From Chaunax sp. Z400 (Eukaryota > Chordata > Actinopteri > Lophiiformes > Chaunacidae), in assembly GCA_037577475.1 (NCBI GenBank), contig CM075187.1, positions 22,350,810-22,414,809 on the forward strand: 64,000 nucleotides of DNA, written 5' to 3'. A program made the translations under genes and the position numbers. This document shows positions 13,268-27,939 of this stretch, one piece after another. Position 1 is the stretch's first letter; every line of letters starts with the position of its first letter. A model generated the notes under the pieces. That model was given only the letters and a program-made list of their open reading frames with translations. It had not been told where the DNA came from and ran no database searches.

Positions 13268-13425
13268 CATCATAATAATAATAATAGTAATAATAATAAT
13301 AATAATCTTTATTTATATAGCACATTTAAAAACAACTGTTTAAAAAGTGCTTTGGCAGACAGAACAAAGACAGGAAATTCAACATGACGACTGTAAACAC
13401 TAAACCATAAAACCAAACTAGATTT
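13268..13425 (+). repeat. (AAT)n-linked interspersed repeat, copy 1
   Basis: An (AAT)n run at 13270-13305 is followed by CTTTATTTATATAGCAC and then AAGTGCTTTGGCAGACA. The same order, trinucleotide run then TTTAT.TA.AGCAC then AGTGCTTTAC, occurs again at 55260-55440 in the same orientation. This pattern is widespread in teleost genomes. Its transposon class is not clear to me. Confidence 0.7.
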
Positions 13426-13429
13426 GAGA

Positions 13430-15945
13430 CATAGTTGAAAGTTTATCGAGGATAAAATACTAAATACACAGTGGGTAATATAAAACTGAAAAATGGGGCA
13501 AAGTCAAGGTATTGGTAAAAAAAATGAATATGATGACGACATAAAAGTAAATCAATATAACAAAGCAATAAATAATAGATAAATAAAAGGTAATAAAAAG
13601 ACAATAAGAAGACAACATCACATCCCAAGGATAAAATCACAAAATAAGACTAAAAGAAAGGGGTAAAAATAAACATAAAGGACAATTAAAAGAGAATAAA
13701 AACACAATTAAAAATAAAAGATGACATTTAAGTCATACAGAGAAAGAAGAAAATCAAAGTAAATACAGTGGTCAACTAAAATGCATCCAGTTAAACCGAG
13801 TGAACTGCAGTAAAGTAAAAACCAACATCGCAAAATTGCACGATGAAATAACAGCAGCTGACTGTCAGAAATATACAAGAGATATTCTGGACATAGATTC
13901 GGTTTGATTGAGACACAGATTTAGAGATATGTAGATTTCAAGTTGTGGAACCGTGAGGAGGACTGCAACTAACCATCATCTATGTCTATCAATCTCCTTT
14001 TTATTCTTTCTTCATGCTGAAGTTCAACAAAAACTTTTAACAGTTCAAACTAGTTTACAAAGCTCTGATGTACGGAGATAAATGGTGAACAGAGAATAAA
14101 TGTTGTGTGTCTTCTTGTGGAATATGAAATTACAGAACCACAGCTGTGCATAAAGTTGTTTTGCCAATCAGCTTCTTGCTGAACAACATATTTGACGTCA
14201 CACACGTTACTGATGGACTATCTATATTGAATCAATTCCAGAGGCACTGCACAGCTGAACGTGTCCTGTAGGGGGCATAACTACAATGAGGTCCTGCAGG
14301 TTTACTTTGAAGTCACCTAGCAAGACCCCCTTTCTCTGCGGACAGAGGATAAAGATGCTGGTGTGACAATTACAGCAGCAGGAAGCAAAGCTGAGTACAT
14401 TAAACCCAACCATCTCCACTCTTCATGCCTTACCCTACAGGACAGTTAACATTGCAGCTACCAGTTTGTTCTCTAGTCCCCACAGTGTGACTGAACTGAA
14501 TTTTTCCCCAACATCCTCATTAATTCAACAACATACACACATGCCATAGTCTCTATAGTGATCCATAGATTACCCTCTTGCTATTTTCAATGATTAATTA
14601 GCTGCTGCTGATTTCATTATTGATGCCATGTTTGTGTGCAGCGGAGGAGCCTCGCTGAATAATGGATTGAACCCCTGACTCTGCTGCTGCTCATTTGGGG
14701 GGGTGGGGGTGGAGAACAAGGGAACAAGGACACAGGAATCAAATTAGGTTGGAAGGAACAGAGAGGGAAGAGGTCATGATAAAAGGTCACGATCCTCTAT
14801 ATTTACTTTGCAAACACTAAATGTGAGAATTAAAGACATTTTTTTTCTTTTAATTGTTAGAAATATGGTGTTTTTAATCACTTTTTGGAGTTTTTCCTCT
14901 GGGTTTTCCTCCTCGTTATTTTAATCTGTGATTTCGGTTCAAACTCCCACTATCACACCCAATTACAAATCTCTTCTTACTTCCCTCTTCTGCTCTGCTC
15001 TTACCTGACCTAGCCAACATCATATGCTCACATAAAGTAACCTCAGGTCAGGAGAGGAAAACAAACAGTGGAGCAGTTTCAATGCAGACCAGTGTGGCGT
15101 GAACTTGGATGGTGTCGAGCATTCTTTACAGGATTTATTCAAATCAGCTGAAAGTGAAAACAGCTTTGTTAATGTGACAGCTGAGGTCTCCTTCTGCCAA
15201 AGCTGCACACCAATCTAATTTGTCCAGCTTGGCAGAAAGAATGTGAGTTTAACAGTGATCTAAAGAATGCCATTAATAACTATGAAGAAATCCTTCAAGA
15301 GCTATCCTGGCCATTTTTAGATCTGTGTTTGCACTAGTTGTTCATTTGCAATCTTGGTAGGTAATCCTTGGTATAAATGATTATTTTGGAGTTATAGCTA
15401 GAGCTTACTTTTCATTTTAAAGAGTATGCTCGGAAATACAGTAGTTTTTTGCTTCTCCCTCTAGTTACATTTAACCCCCTGAACACACCCGTATCAACGT
15501 GTGATGTCACCAGGGCCTGGAGCAAACCTATACAGGGCTGCAGCACAGGGGAAACTTAAACCACTGAAGGACAGCAAAGACATTTAGAAGATAATGAATT
15601 GCTTAAGATTTTACTTAAAAAAATTAAAAGGTATGCAAAACACTGTTTAAGATTAAACAAACAATTTTATTGCCAAATATACCATTTATTCACTAACTAT
15701 ATAAAATGATTTCTCATTTTAAAGCATGTATTTTAAATATTTATAAGTAAATTTTTGATTTTTTAAATAGAAAAAGAATATTTATATTAAATAAATATTT
15801 TCAAAGTCTTCAGTGAAGTTCTATTTGAAAGTATTTGAGATGTAGGGTGTCTTTAGTATATACTGTCAGGTAGCTTAATCAACATCAATGCATCATATTC
15901 TATAAGATCATCTTATTGTATCATCAGAAACGATGCCTATTCAAA
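13430..15945. other. Intergenic, nothing recognised
   Basis: The part up to about 13760 is A-rich and may be decayed continuation of the repeat to its left. No gene is seen. A G run with a short GT-rich patch lies near 14698-14712. Confidence 0.4.
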
Positions 15946-15954
15946 AGCACATGT

Positions 15955-16120
15955 GAAATTCCTCAACAAAAACAACAATGCAAATGTGCTGCAAATGAAA
16001 AACGGTGCTTAAGAGAATCAAAGCAAATACATTCAGCAAACATTCTGCACATAAATGCTGCAACATCAAAAGGAAAACAAATGTAACAGAAAATGCTGCA
16101 CATTCAGAAGTTCTGCAGGC
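15955..16120 (+). repeat. Degenerate A-rich repeat tract
   Basis: The strand is rich in A and C, with recurring AACAA, GCAAATG and ATGCTGCA variants every 15-25 bases. It is the approximate complementary style of the G/T tract at 7.2 kb. Coding potential is nil. Confidence 0.45.
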
Positions 16121-16162
16121 CTCTTGGGGGAGCTCATAGAATAACAGCTTGATTGTTGGTTC

Positions 16163-16163
16163 T

Positions 16164-16235
<72 letters not shown>
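16163..16235 (+). repeat. (GA)n microsatellite
   Basis: About 35 GA units with one GGGA interruption near 16190. Confidence 0.95.
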
Positions 16236-16238
<3 letters not shown>

Positions 16239-19200
16239 CCTTTCTCACACTACGCCCTACACCTTTTCCCTACTTGTGCCCACTCTGTTTGTGAGACCTG
16301 GTGACGGGTCTGCCACATTAAGTGCCATCTCAAACCAATGACCCTGCAGTGAAAGTGGGTCCTAAAAACATCTTACAGTGAATCTACACCGATGCAGACC
16401 TAATGACCATGTGCAAAGACATTTTGTGTGTGTATAGGTTGTTGCATGGAACCTGGTACAAGCTCTTCTATGTCAAATGAAAGCAGCTCAAACTAAGACA
16501 GACGTTTGTTATTGTAATACAAATGTTCACATCCTAAAGTTACATTGTAGTTAAGATCAAATGCACCATTCTGGTCAAGGAAACAGCAGATTTATTCATT
16601 TGAAGTGTTGTATATTTAAGAGGAATGCTGCAAAAACCAAGCAGCATGGAAAGATCTGGAAAGATCTGCTACCACCATTATCTAGGTGTGGCCTACACAC
16701 TCATCCCCTGCACATAAATTAATCAAAATGTGGGAACAAATTATATCTTGTACAATGCCTTTTTCATCTTATCTGCCTTTTTATTAGCTATGAATTGATA
16801 TAAATTCAATTTTGTTCGCTGCATCTCCGTCCGCCAAGCCTTATACTGTATCTTTTGAGGAAACACGTCACTACCGTTATGTCATTAAACTGGAGAATAT
16901 CTGTCCTCATATTACAGCTCAAAACTTCACAGTTCTAATTATTTTACTCTTTTGTTTCAATCACTCACTCTCCCATGAGCTGATAAGTTCGTACAAAGTC
17001 TTAAGCTTTCACAACAAGGCAGATAAGGACAGGAAAAAAAATGCACCATTCATCCAACAAAACGCTGGAGATATAAGTTTGATAATAAGCAGATGTGTGA
17101 CTGGAGCACAAAGTGAGCGAGAAACGCTCTATCTCTCATGTCCCCTTACAGCTGCCATCATGCACACTCAAGCAGAGACACGTTATGGTTAACACCTCCG
17201 TACAAAGTGCAAATCAAAAAATCCCTCAGATGTCTGGAATACAGTTAGCATTCAACTGTCTACATTCATCCTTTCTTTCTCCTAAAATGGTTTGTTAGGG
17301 CTGCTAACACGCCTCATTTGAAGCGAGAGCCACAGCCAGTTGCTGCTACGGTGGGAAGCCTGAATGTTAAAAATGCTAACAGACCACTTCAGGGAAACTA
17401 CTTTAACACCAGAAGGGCACTCAGAGAAGCGCATACATCCTCCAAGGTCGTAAAAATATTCCTGTATCCACACCTTGATCCAGATCCACCTCAAAGTCAG
17501 GTCTCCTCATTCCTCATTCCAAGGCCCACCTTTCTACAAAATGTCACCGAGATCTGCTTCGAACTTTGAGATATTCTGCTGATTAAACAACAAACAGCGA
17601 TGAAAACAATATATTTCACACACACCACACACAAGCTTGTTGAATAAATGAAATATCAAATGAGATGCCAGCCAAAACACTGTTTAATAAAATAAAAAAA
17701 AATAAAAAACACACTCACACAGCAGTGCGTCACTGGTATGTACTGTACAGTGCAGTTAAAACTAATCCTGCCCTACAAAGCCAACGTGCAGTAATTGCAA
17801 AAAAAAGCTAAACTGAGAAAAAACAGGTTTTAGTGTTTTTCTTTTTCCAAATGTAAGCTTTAAAAGATAGATTTTTTTTCAAAGCCAATATCTCCAGAAA
17901 ATGTGGAAATAGATCAATGAAACTCCAACAGATTGAAAAAGAGATATGACACTTTCGACTGGGACAGAAAGGTGAATTTCACAAAAATTGCAGATACTGC
18001 TCTTTGCCTTTGTATTGCAGCATAGTGACATGTTTATGTGTAATCATGTAGTCACTATGCTGCAGTACAAAGGTGATATGATCCTCTTTGTCCTTGTGTT
18101 GTTAAACACTTCATAGAAGCCGGAAAGTTTCCTCCTCTCAACTCTGATTAGACTATAATGGTACATGAAGGAGACAGCAAGGAGAAGAGGATTGTTTTGT
18201 TGTGACACTGATACACATTGGAGCCAATACAAAAACAAATTAGATTAATTTACAACCACCACCAGAAGTAAGCAGTGAAGTTTTTTGTAGATTCCTCAGG
18301 TCGTTGAGTTCCTGCCTATGTAATTTCTTCAGACATTTTATAAACATAGCAGGCAATCAAGAAAGTATCTGCAGATTGATCTCAATAAAAAAGGAATTGT
18401 TTGGTGTTAGTTTTGTGTGTATATTTTTATAATCAGCCTAAAATGAAAAAAAAATAATAATAACCTTCTTTTTTACAAACTGTTTTTCACACTTTTCCTT
18501 CCAGTCTAAAAACGTTCAGCTCTTTTTCTCATCTTCTCTGTCTTTGTACGCCACGATAGTGAATCTAAATATGAAAAAAAAGCCATCTTACTGTACTAAA
18601 ATGATTTGAAAAAGTGCTTGAAGACTGAAAACCACACAGACAGAGTGTATGTGAGTGAGTGGAGAAGAATGGCAGGAAATGAGGATAATGAACAGAGACG
18701 GAAGCTGAGGAATTTGAGCTGTTTGTATCAGAGGTTCCCACCACGAGTCTGTGGAGGTCCAGACCATACACTGCTAAAAATATCAATATTCTCCACTTAT
18801 TTAACCTGTCAACACAATGAGGCACGTTATACAGAGAAGCAGTGGTAATCTGTCAAATTGTGTTGAATGAAATGTCATCATCTCAGATGTACCTTGAACT
18901 ACATACACTGCATAAACAAAAACACAAAAGTGCAGTGTGTGTTGTGCTTTTACTGATTTACAGCTATTCATGTGGTCATCATGTGGGATTTCTGGATGTT
19001 AAGGAGCTACGTTAACAGTAATGTCAGCTATTTTTAGCAGCGTTCTCTGGCTGTGATAATCAGTGTTTACATTGTCTCTATTTCTGCTTATAAGGTTCAC
19101 ACACATACACACGCATACATAAGTCCAAGGACAGAGATTACATCATGTTTCTATTATGGATTTCTATTTTTGTCAGCTGCGAGTCTTTCACCCAAAAACT

Positions 19201-20383
19201 GCAAAAGGTATGGTGAGGAAATGTTTGTTCTCTCTTGTTCTTGAGTCTTTTTGGAGACTGAATTGAGTAATAGATATAAAAGTATAAACAAAAGTATATC
19301 TTATCTTATCTTATTAGATTCATGCAAATGTCAGTGTTGGACCTCATAAATAGAATTATTATGTGTTTTCATAAATATTTTCATCTGCATATATCGTCCA
19401 AGCATTGAAAAAATAAATATGCAAATAAGTGTGATTTCCCTCTTTGTAGGCAGCTGGTGGTTTCTGTTCATTACAGAAACTATCTTCAAACAAATAATCC
19501 ATGCATTGAAGATATTGTGAAATGTTATATATGTAAGTGGGACACAGCCTTATGAAGTATACTGTAAAGCTAAAGGTAAACTGTTGGGTTTTTGACCACT
19601 AGAAACACTGTAGAGCGATGTTTTCACGGTTTCACACTATTTCATTGATCTGCAGGTGGGGATAATGCACCAAGGAGCAGAGCAATTCACAGGGCAAAGG
19701 TATAGAGCAAGAGGAAAGCTACACGCTAGTAAAGGTTGAGGTGAAAGTGGTAGAAATTTTAAGAAAATTCAAACATACGCTTGATCTCAAGCATAGAGAC
19801 GATGACATTTGGTTACATGGAATTTAAAAAGAAAACCGTATTCAACACTTAACTGTTACATTTGGCTCTGATTACAGGAGATGGCCACTCTAAAAGGCAC
19901 ATAAACCACTGCACATGCACACGTGCTTGATAGTAATGCACTTTAGGATGTGAGCATACTTCTGTGAAGATAGGAGTGTTTGAAATGTTTATTTCATGTG
20001 TGGTTTTTGTTCTCAGGCGTTAAATATATATTGACTTTTATGATCTGATGACTTCCAAAACTTCCAGTCTTCTGATCTTTGTTTTGGTTAGATTTCATCA
20101 CCAGTTCAGAGGAGACATGGATGGAGATATGGATGAACACCCTTTGTTTGGTGAGGGTTAGAGGGGCTTTGTGTGGTGGGTAAAGTAATAAGACTGTCTG
20201 CAGATGACCTCATCAACATGGCCTGGGATCAACCTGACCCTGAGTCTTATCCTGTCCCGTGGAGACTACGCCTTACATGACGATAGAGTCGACGTCTTAC
20301 TCAGTGTGTTTCATTCATGCACATGTTCTGGTTTATTATCTTCACATATTCTTTATACTGTGAACATTCTACTTTGCATTCTA
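16236..20383. other. Intergenic, nothing recognised
   Basis: AT-rich DNA. A frame of 126 codons at 16812-17192 has no recognisable motif and no splice context, and is probably chance. A short (TTATC)n run lies near 19299-19315. Confidence 0.4.
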
Positions 20384-20414
20384 CTCTCTCTCTCCCTCTC
20401 TCTCTCTCTCTCTC
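20384..20414 (+). repeat. (CT)n microsatellite
   Basis: About 15 CT units with a CCC interruption. Confidence 0.9.
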
Positions 20415-21189
20415 AAAGTATTTTCAGGATCTCAAGGAAGTCGTTATAGATGAACACCAGACAAACATTTTTCCTTCCCCTTCCAGAGGGTGGAAGTGTG
20501 ACCTCAGTATAGAAACAGCCAAGTAGCGATCATTTGTCTGTCTCTCCTATCTTTGTGAATGCCTCCTCTGTGTTTTAGCAGTCTGACTTCTTTCCAGACC
20601 TCTATGGTGGAGGTTGTGTGGCTCAGGTCTGGGTGGAGAAACATGAAGTTGCTCGTCATCCTCCCAAATAGACATAATGGCTGTGGGGCAGCCCTTATTG
20701 ATAATGATTGAGTTTGTGTTTAGTGTCTGTTATTGTTAGTCTACACCAGTAAAACATCCGCTGCATGTCTGTCATGAGAGAGGGATCCTCCTCTGCTGCT
20801 CCTCCTTAGGCTTCTTCCAGATTGAGGCTCTAGGACAGACATTTGATGGACAAAAAATTTGTTTTTGTGGATTCGCTGAAACAATTGATTTTGTTTTTCT
20901 TGTGAAGACATTCTCAATCATATGAGCTTATAATTTTGTTTTTCACACTGTGAAAGCTGGTCATTATTCTAGCCAGGGTTTCATTTCCATTAATATCCTC
21001 GGTTCTAAGAATAACCCCCGTCTCTCTGATTACAGATAGTAAGCCATCGCTCACTTTCCCAAACACCAACAATGCAGTTATTTACAAGACAACACTGCAA
21101 AAAATGTCCTGTTTCCCAGTTGTTGTTGCTGCGGTCCTCCATGTTTGAAGAATTGATAAATAATGATGTTGCCATGACGCCTGCTCAGT

Positions 21190-21415
21190 GAGAGAAAAAT
21201 CACATGAATTCTCATCTGATTGTTCACACTGCAGGAATCAAATCAGATTTAGGAGCACATTTGAAAGTGGGCCATATCAGACTTAAAATCACATGTGATT
21301 TGTGCTGTTGACATTGTCTGTAAAAAAAAGAAAAAAAGAAAGAAAAACAGACCTGCATTACAGTACATATGAGCTCAAACTTTGGCCTGCAGTGTGAACA
21401 TAGCGTGAAAGAACC
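21190..21415. repeat. Interspersed repeat, MITE-like
   Basis: The left part contains GATTGTTCACACTGCAGGAA and the right part contains GCCTGCAGTGTGAACATAGC, so the CACACTGCAG and CTGCAGTGTG ends are inverted to each other about 180 bases apart. Between them are alternating AATCAGAT/ATCAGACTT motifs. This layout resembles non-autonomous DNA transposons seen across teleosts. The superfamily is not assigned. Confidence 0.6.
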
Positions 21416-21633
21416 AATATTGAGAAGTGACCACCATTAGCTGTTATTAAAAATGTTGTTGCTGTTAAGGAATGGTAGCATCTGTTGAAGAACCTCTTTC
21501 TCTGGTAATTTTAGCAGTTCGAAATAGGTCTGACGTTATTTTGTGTTACTGGATCAAGACCAGTTTCTTTTTAAAGGGGTTAAACAAGGTATGTTTAAGC
21601 CAAATGGGACTCTCCTCCCAATTCATACAATAC

Positions 21634-21754
21634 AATTAAATTAAATTAAATTAAATTAAATTAAATTAAATTAAATAGAATAGAATAGAATAGAATAGAA
21701 TAGAATAGAATAGAATAAAATAAAATAAAATAAAATAAAATAAAATAAAATAAA
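21634..21754 (+). repeat. Three-part pentanucleotide array
   Basis: Three adjoining blocks have the same 5-base period but different units: ATTAA (about 8 units, 21634-21675), ATAGA (about 8 units, to about 21716), then ATAAA (about 8 units, to 21754). Each unit differs from the next by one or two bases. Confidence 0.95.
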
Positions 21755-21759
21755 CCTCT

Positions 21760-24700
21760 TTCAGCAACCTTGTAACATTATCAAGGCAGATAGTAGTCAG
21801 CCTCATGCTAGAAATGATGGCCAAACTACAGGAAAGTCTTCACACCATGGCAATGAGTTAAACATCCTTATTTCACAATACATAAACACACTGATTAAAA
21901 TGAGATGTCATGACCTACATTATCATTTTATTATGGATTTGAAAACTGTTATGTAATGTTCATTGCTCAATACTCCCAAAATATAGTCCATGTAATGAAC
22001 ACAGGTTTTCACATAAGTAAGTCCAAGAAGACCAAACAGTGAGCGTTGCTCTCATGCCAGCAGATGTCACATTTATCACATCACACATTGGAAATGATAG
22101 TGTGTGGGTGGTGGAGACTTGAGCTGGACAATTCCAAGTTAAATACATAAAAATCTCACCCATTTCTAAACCTTTGCCCCCGCCACCCCCACCCGTCTTT
22201 ATTACTCTCCATCCGTGGTCCAAATTTGGCACTGCTGGCCTCTGTGAAAAGGCATTTCCCCTGGGGGAATCAAGGCTCCATGTAACTCTCACTGCAGTCC
22301 GACTCTGACAACATCATGATTTTCCCACAGGAAAATAAAAACATAAACTTTGACATGACATGTTTTTGAATCAGGGGATCAAAGATGTGAGAGGAGAAGC
22401 TTTGTGGGATCCATTTATGCCCCGCAACAAAACTTATGTAAGGCATGAAGCAGCTTCCATTAAGTTTGAAGAAAAGCAATCAGACAATCACGCTCAGGGT
22501 TGTGACAAACAACACAAATAGCAGAAGAGCCATCATCAGGTCTCTACAGTACGTTACAGTAGGTTTATAAAACATTTAAGAGGACATGTAATGGATAAAC
22601 AGGTTTGGACAAATTTATAATCAGCTGATATGCACCAATATTAGTTGACTACCCCTTTAGTCAATTGTCAGAAACTATTTCAAGGAAAAAATAACAACAT
22701 TTCTCTGATATCAAGTTTCTCAAGAGAATTTGTGTTTTTATGGTTTTAAACCATAGTAAATTGAAGATCTTTGAGTTTGTTTGGACAAAACATCACATTT
22801 GAATTCACTGCCAACAAATTGTATAAGGCATTTTTCTTCATGGTTTTTTAATGTGTTATAGACAGTTAATCAATGTATGAAGTAAATAATTGGCGGAATA
22901 AAAGCCCCTCAGGCCTAAGCCATTTGTTTTTACTTGTGGTTTGCCTTAAAGTCACACACAGCAATGATAATGATAATGAACCAAATGTGGGGGCCTTTAA
23001 AAAAATGTTCTCCCAAGTCCTGCTAATCAGGGAAGACCTACCATTTTTCTCCACAGTCAGTTGTACCATGGCTCAAAGTCTGCAATGAGACTGAGGCTAC
23101 GGTCGGCTACATCAGCACCAATACATTTTTGTTTTAAAAATTCTTAACAGTTGCTAAATGTTTCCTAGTGTTCACAGACTGGTGTTTCAGAACCACTCTG
23201 AAGCTGAAAATAGGTCTGTTTTTCTGAGCTCATGAAAACAGGGACAGATAACCTTATAGGATTCAATGCATTGTTGTAGATTAAACTACTCCAGTATATG
23301 ACGTTAAATTAGATAAATGAATAAATTGGTGCTAAATGATTTGGTGCTATTGAATTGAATTGAATTAATTCAGTGTTTTGTGACTAGGTGAGTCACAAAC
23401 CCAGAGAGAATTTTATTGGTCTGGACTCAGATACTTTTTTAGCATGTAAATTGCTAAATTATCAATCCACAGAAAAATAATCTGTAGTCTATAAATAATC
23501 TGTAGTCTATAAATGATAACATTATTACTTCTTAGAAGCAACCACAACATCCCTCACTTATGACAAGGCTGCATGTTGGCACTGTGGCTGTTCAGAGTCT
23601 GGAACACACAGTTTGTGCCCAAACAAAAAACAGCCTTTACTAGGACAGTCCAACACTGTATAACCTACTCTCTCTGATTACTTTCATGTGAGCCCAATCA
23701 GTTGCATCAAACACAAATAGTCGCGTCATGCATTCGCAACAGGAACAGTCAGTTGGTTTATATGGAAACAGAACAGTCATGTGGGCCAAATAAAACAGGA
23801 CTCTATGCAGGGGTACAAACAGGGCCCAGAGCCAGAGGAATGCAGTACATCCCGAGGAATTAGAGCGGGCACATTACAAAACAACCTCCAAACTGGTCCT
23901 ATAGTCTCTGTATTGGCCTTATCAAAACTACAAATTACTTACCAGACTAGAGGCATTTTCACACATTGAATATTACATTTTTTCTTGGAGTGAACCAAAC
24001 TGACTCTGTAGAATTACTGTCAAGAATGAATTATTAAATCCAGGAAATTGCAGATTTTACAACATGAGATACAAGCACCGTCATTTTTGTCTTTAAGACG
24101 TTGCTTTTTAAAAAAAAATAAGGCCCAGTAACACCAGTTTTTATGATGACAAAACTGTCCACAAAATCATCAGCTCCAGAGAATCACTCAGGAAATTGAT
24201 AAATCCACTCACGTCATGTTCAAGTTTGGTGATCTTTGATATAACACTGTTGACCAGTAGCAAACAATCATGATGGTAAGAGAACAGAGAATCTAAAGTT
24301 CATACTATTTGCAGTGTTACACCATTGATTTGTGTTTTATATATTCTTCTGCTGGAGTTCTAACTGTACCACAACAGAAGAATGTTTATATATGTATGAT
24401 ACAGGAGGCAATGGAACAAATATGACTTTTGAATGAACAGTGAAAAGTTTTTGTAGCACCACCTAGCATTATACTGGTTAGCCCCTAAGCTTAGTTCAAC
24501 ATTTAGCCGTAAGTGATCACATCATATCACTACATACAGAAGAACCACCTATTTCACAGGGACGTGTGACTGAATCACTTCCTGGTGTGACTGTTGCTGA
24601 AGAGGCAACAACATGGTAAATGTTTTTGTTACTGCTGTTTAGTTTTGTACAGTATGGACACCTTTCAAAAATTTGCAACCAGGCCACAAAACCTGGACCC

Positions 24701-27700
24701 AAGAAAGTTTCGATTTGCATAGTTAAATGATAATAAAATCAAAAGGAACCCTAGACAGGTGCCTTTTTTCTTAAATTCATATTTTATGATGTACTTCATT
24801 TATTGAAAAATTAGAAAAATTAAAACAAAACTTCCTTTTCTTGTTTTGTTTTTGTGGTCAAAACAATATTTCAGTAATGGTGGTTTTCTTCAGGGTCCAG
24901 CGCAGTAACTTTTGAAGAAATTTGACCCCAAACTGAATCCAAACCAAACCAAACTGAATGAAAGTCTCAGATACAGTTTGATCTTAGTTCAAGTCTGTAT
25001 CACTATAGTTTGTTATCTCACAGTAGTGAACTTTCTGTGAACCAGATTTAAACATTCTGGATTCCATCTTACTTGGATTCAAATCAGACTGTTATGTGAA
25101 ACAATAATATTATTTTTTTTTTTAAAATACACAAATCCAGTGGAAATGAGCTGGGATTCAACCAGAGCCAACCAGGAACAAAGTAACAGATTTCACTCAC
25201 TGCTGTATTCATTGTTGTGATTAGCAATAACTAATCATGATTAGATTAGGTTTTCGAAGAGGTTTTCCTAAATGTGCTGTAAAGTAGAGAGCCCATTTTT
25301 AATGAAACTGGGTACCAAATCAATCCAAAAGACACAAATCTGAATATTTCGTTTTAATAACATGATTATAAACTCCTTATTTGGAATGATCTGCAGCAGA
25401 TTTTCAAGGTAATTTATTCAGATAACACACTGAATAGCAAATGGCTCAACCAGAGTAAAGATGATTAAAGCCCTTTCATTATTATTTTTCTTCAACTGTT
25501 ATTGATTAGTTCTGATTTGAGGAGCACCCCCACTGTGGGGCAGCATTGCCCCGCTGGTGAGGAAAACAACGTAAAACGGCAAATAGTTTTACTGTTTTAC
25601 TAAATTTGTGCCTCAGTTGCAACTTTGATGCTTCGGCTGTTTAAATTGTCACATCTGATTCAATAAAAATTGCCAATTTTTGCGGTTTTAAGCTCCTTAG
25701 ATAACTCACATTTTTGCAGATCTGCGAGAGAAGATTACAGGACAAGATAACAGGCAGAAGGGTGCAGGGTGTTCATGTTTGAACGAACAATAGCAAATAG
25801 GAACTCTTCGGTCTTAAAAAAAAGACACGATAAGCAATCTGTTTTACACAACAGCACTTATTGGATACTAAGACAAAGAGTACAGTCAGTAGCATCAAGA
25901 GACGGGGACACTGATCCAGAATCATGCACTTAAAGTCTGTCCAGAGCATCTTTCACAATAATCGCAGCAGGGATTGAACATGTCAACACTTTGCAAGAAA
26001 ATACATTTTCATAGCATATAGTGTGTACATAAAACGGACATACATAGAAAAAGGTTATATAAATAGTTCATAATGTGATAGAAAAAGAACATTTTCAGAG
26101 CAGCAGGGTCAATCCCCCTGACAGCAGCTGTTGTGCCTTCTACAACGGAAGTGTCCTACTCTAAAAACCCTTCTGACCACTGAAACAATGTGGTGACATG
26201 TGGTGTCATGTGGTGTAATGCATAAAAAAATCATTCATCACCACCTCATCCCTAGTTTTATTGCCTCTTTCAAAGTCACAATGAAATAAAGCATTTTATA
26301 TACCCCTGCCAAAAGGGGGCATATAGGTTGTCCCTCCATACGTAACAAGGTATAGTCTAAACTGCTAGACAGAATTCAATTCAATTTTATACATGCTTTG
26401 TATCGGCCCTAAAGGTGTGTATCTTTCTTATTTTTTACAGTTTAGGCACATTTGAACTTTAGCAATTTTCATGTTTGTTTGCTCACATGTCCTTGGACAC
26501 AATTTTTGTAGTTTAAAAATCAAATTATGGATGTTAATTTGAATATCTACAAACAAATGACAACTGGGAAAAGTAAAAACGTGTGGTGATGACTGTTTCC
26601 AAGGTCAATAAGGAATGTTTAGTGTTGAATAATAAATGTTATTAATTCTTTTTTATCAAACTCCTATCTGTAACATTTTAAACCATGTTTAATATACACT
26701 TAATTGACAAAATGTGTGTGTCTGTCCTACAGAAAACCCACATAATTAAAAATAAAGGATTAAACATATTCAGGTCAGCCGGGAAACAGATGGAACATAT
26801 TTACACTCCTCATTTGTCCTTGAAATAGACCAAACATCATCTGAATTCTGCCTTAGGACAATCTTCCGATATTGAGAGGGGAAAATACAGTCATTCCATT
26901 CACTATTTGTTAATTACCTTGAAACAAGTGTAAACATTTACATAGGTTTATATTTTGATATTTTTAAATATGTGATTTAAAAATAGCTTGACCACAAGAA
27001 ATAATGTGAATTACACTACAGTCAGAAGCTGAAATGGCAGCTGTTAAATAAGCCAACAACTTAAAATTTACTACACCAGAGTGCATTAACTGTGGTTTGG
27101 GTTAAGTTCTATTTATTTTACAGTTTATAGTTTGCTGTAAATTTTGTACCATAACAATATATATTGTTGCATTAAAATGTCCCTTTACTGGATCTAAGGA
27201 GCTATCATCTATCACCATCTGAAGAGCCCCAGAAGAAAAGGACAGAAAGGTTTTTGGCCTTATAAAATTCTCATATTTTTTTTGCACTACATTCCTGCAC
27301 AGCTTTTTCCTTCTTGTTTTACAAACACAAATGGGCTGATGTCAAATTCAGGAGCAAGTCGCTCTCAGAAATGCTATTTTATTGTGACTTTAAAACTAAA
27401 CTCCACATCAAACATGTTGAGGTCTTCTATCTTCCTGAAGTATATAAGGAAACACTTCTTCTTCTCAACGGTTTCAGTTCCAAGTGCAGCATGTCAGAAC
27501 ACGTGTCTGTGACAAATATGCTCTCTTATAAAATATAACACTTCATCCACAAAATCAGTTACAATGCTTGGAGGGCTACTTTACATCAGGAGCGGTCAAT
27601 AATCCCCCAAAGGGACTAGAAAACTACATTTTAAATATTTAAACTTTGAAATAAGCCACAAGCTGTCACTGGCTATTCAGAAAAAGTGCTGTGACTTCTC

Positions 27701-27935
27701 ATCCTCTAGTCTTTGCACCGAAGCTGTGCCAATCCAGGCAGACAGCAGATTCATTATCAACACAGACAAGTCAGGAGGTGATTATCTGATGATGCTACGT
27801 GGCTTGTGATTTATGAATCACATATTTGTTAAGCTGAGATCAAATGCATACAGCCAAGAGTCTTTACAAAGAACTGCTGATCAACCGGAGGAGGAACAAC
27901 AGAGATTATTGCGATCCAGATAAATAGAGTTATTA
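21760..27935. other. Intergenic, no confident gene
   Basis: AT-rich DNA. A short match to an interspersed family lies at 23262-23320 (listed separately), and a 20-base direct repeat containing TCTGTAGTCTATAAAT lies at 23478-23513. I see no exon-like segments with family resemblance. Confidence 0.4.
23262..23320 (+). repeat. Fragment of a dispersed family, copy 1
   Basis: The core GTTGTAGATTAAACTACTCCAGTATATGA corresponds to the core of the 36280-36345 copy, with the shared part TGTAGATTAAACT. Related sequence occurs near 42425-42600 and 58860-58960. Only a short piece remains here. Confidence 0.5.
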
Positions 27936-27939
27936 TCTC

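Noticed and set aside
16812..17192. 126-codon plus-strand frame
   Set aside because: No motif, no exon borders and AT-driven composition. Probably chance.
20112..20670. Three exon-like pieces on the plus strand: GDMDGDMDEHPLF, DDLINMAWDQPDPESY and QSDFFPDLYGGGCVAQVW
   Set aside because: Phases of the first two agree, but the intron between them would be only about 53 bases, each piece is short enough to be open by chance, and no protein family was recognised.
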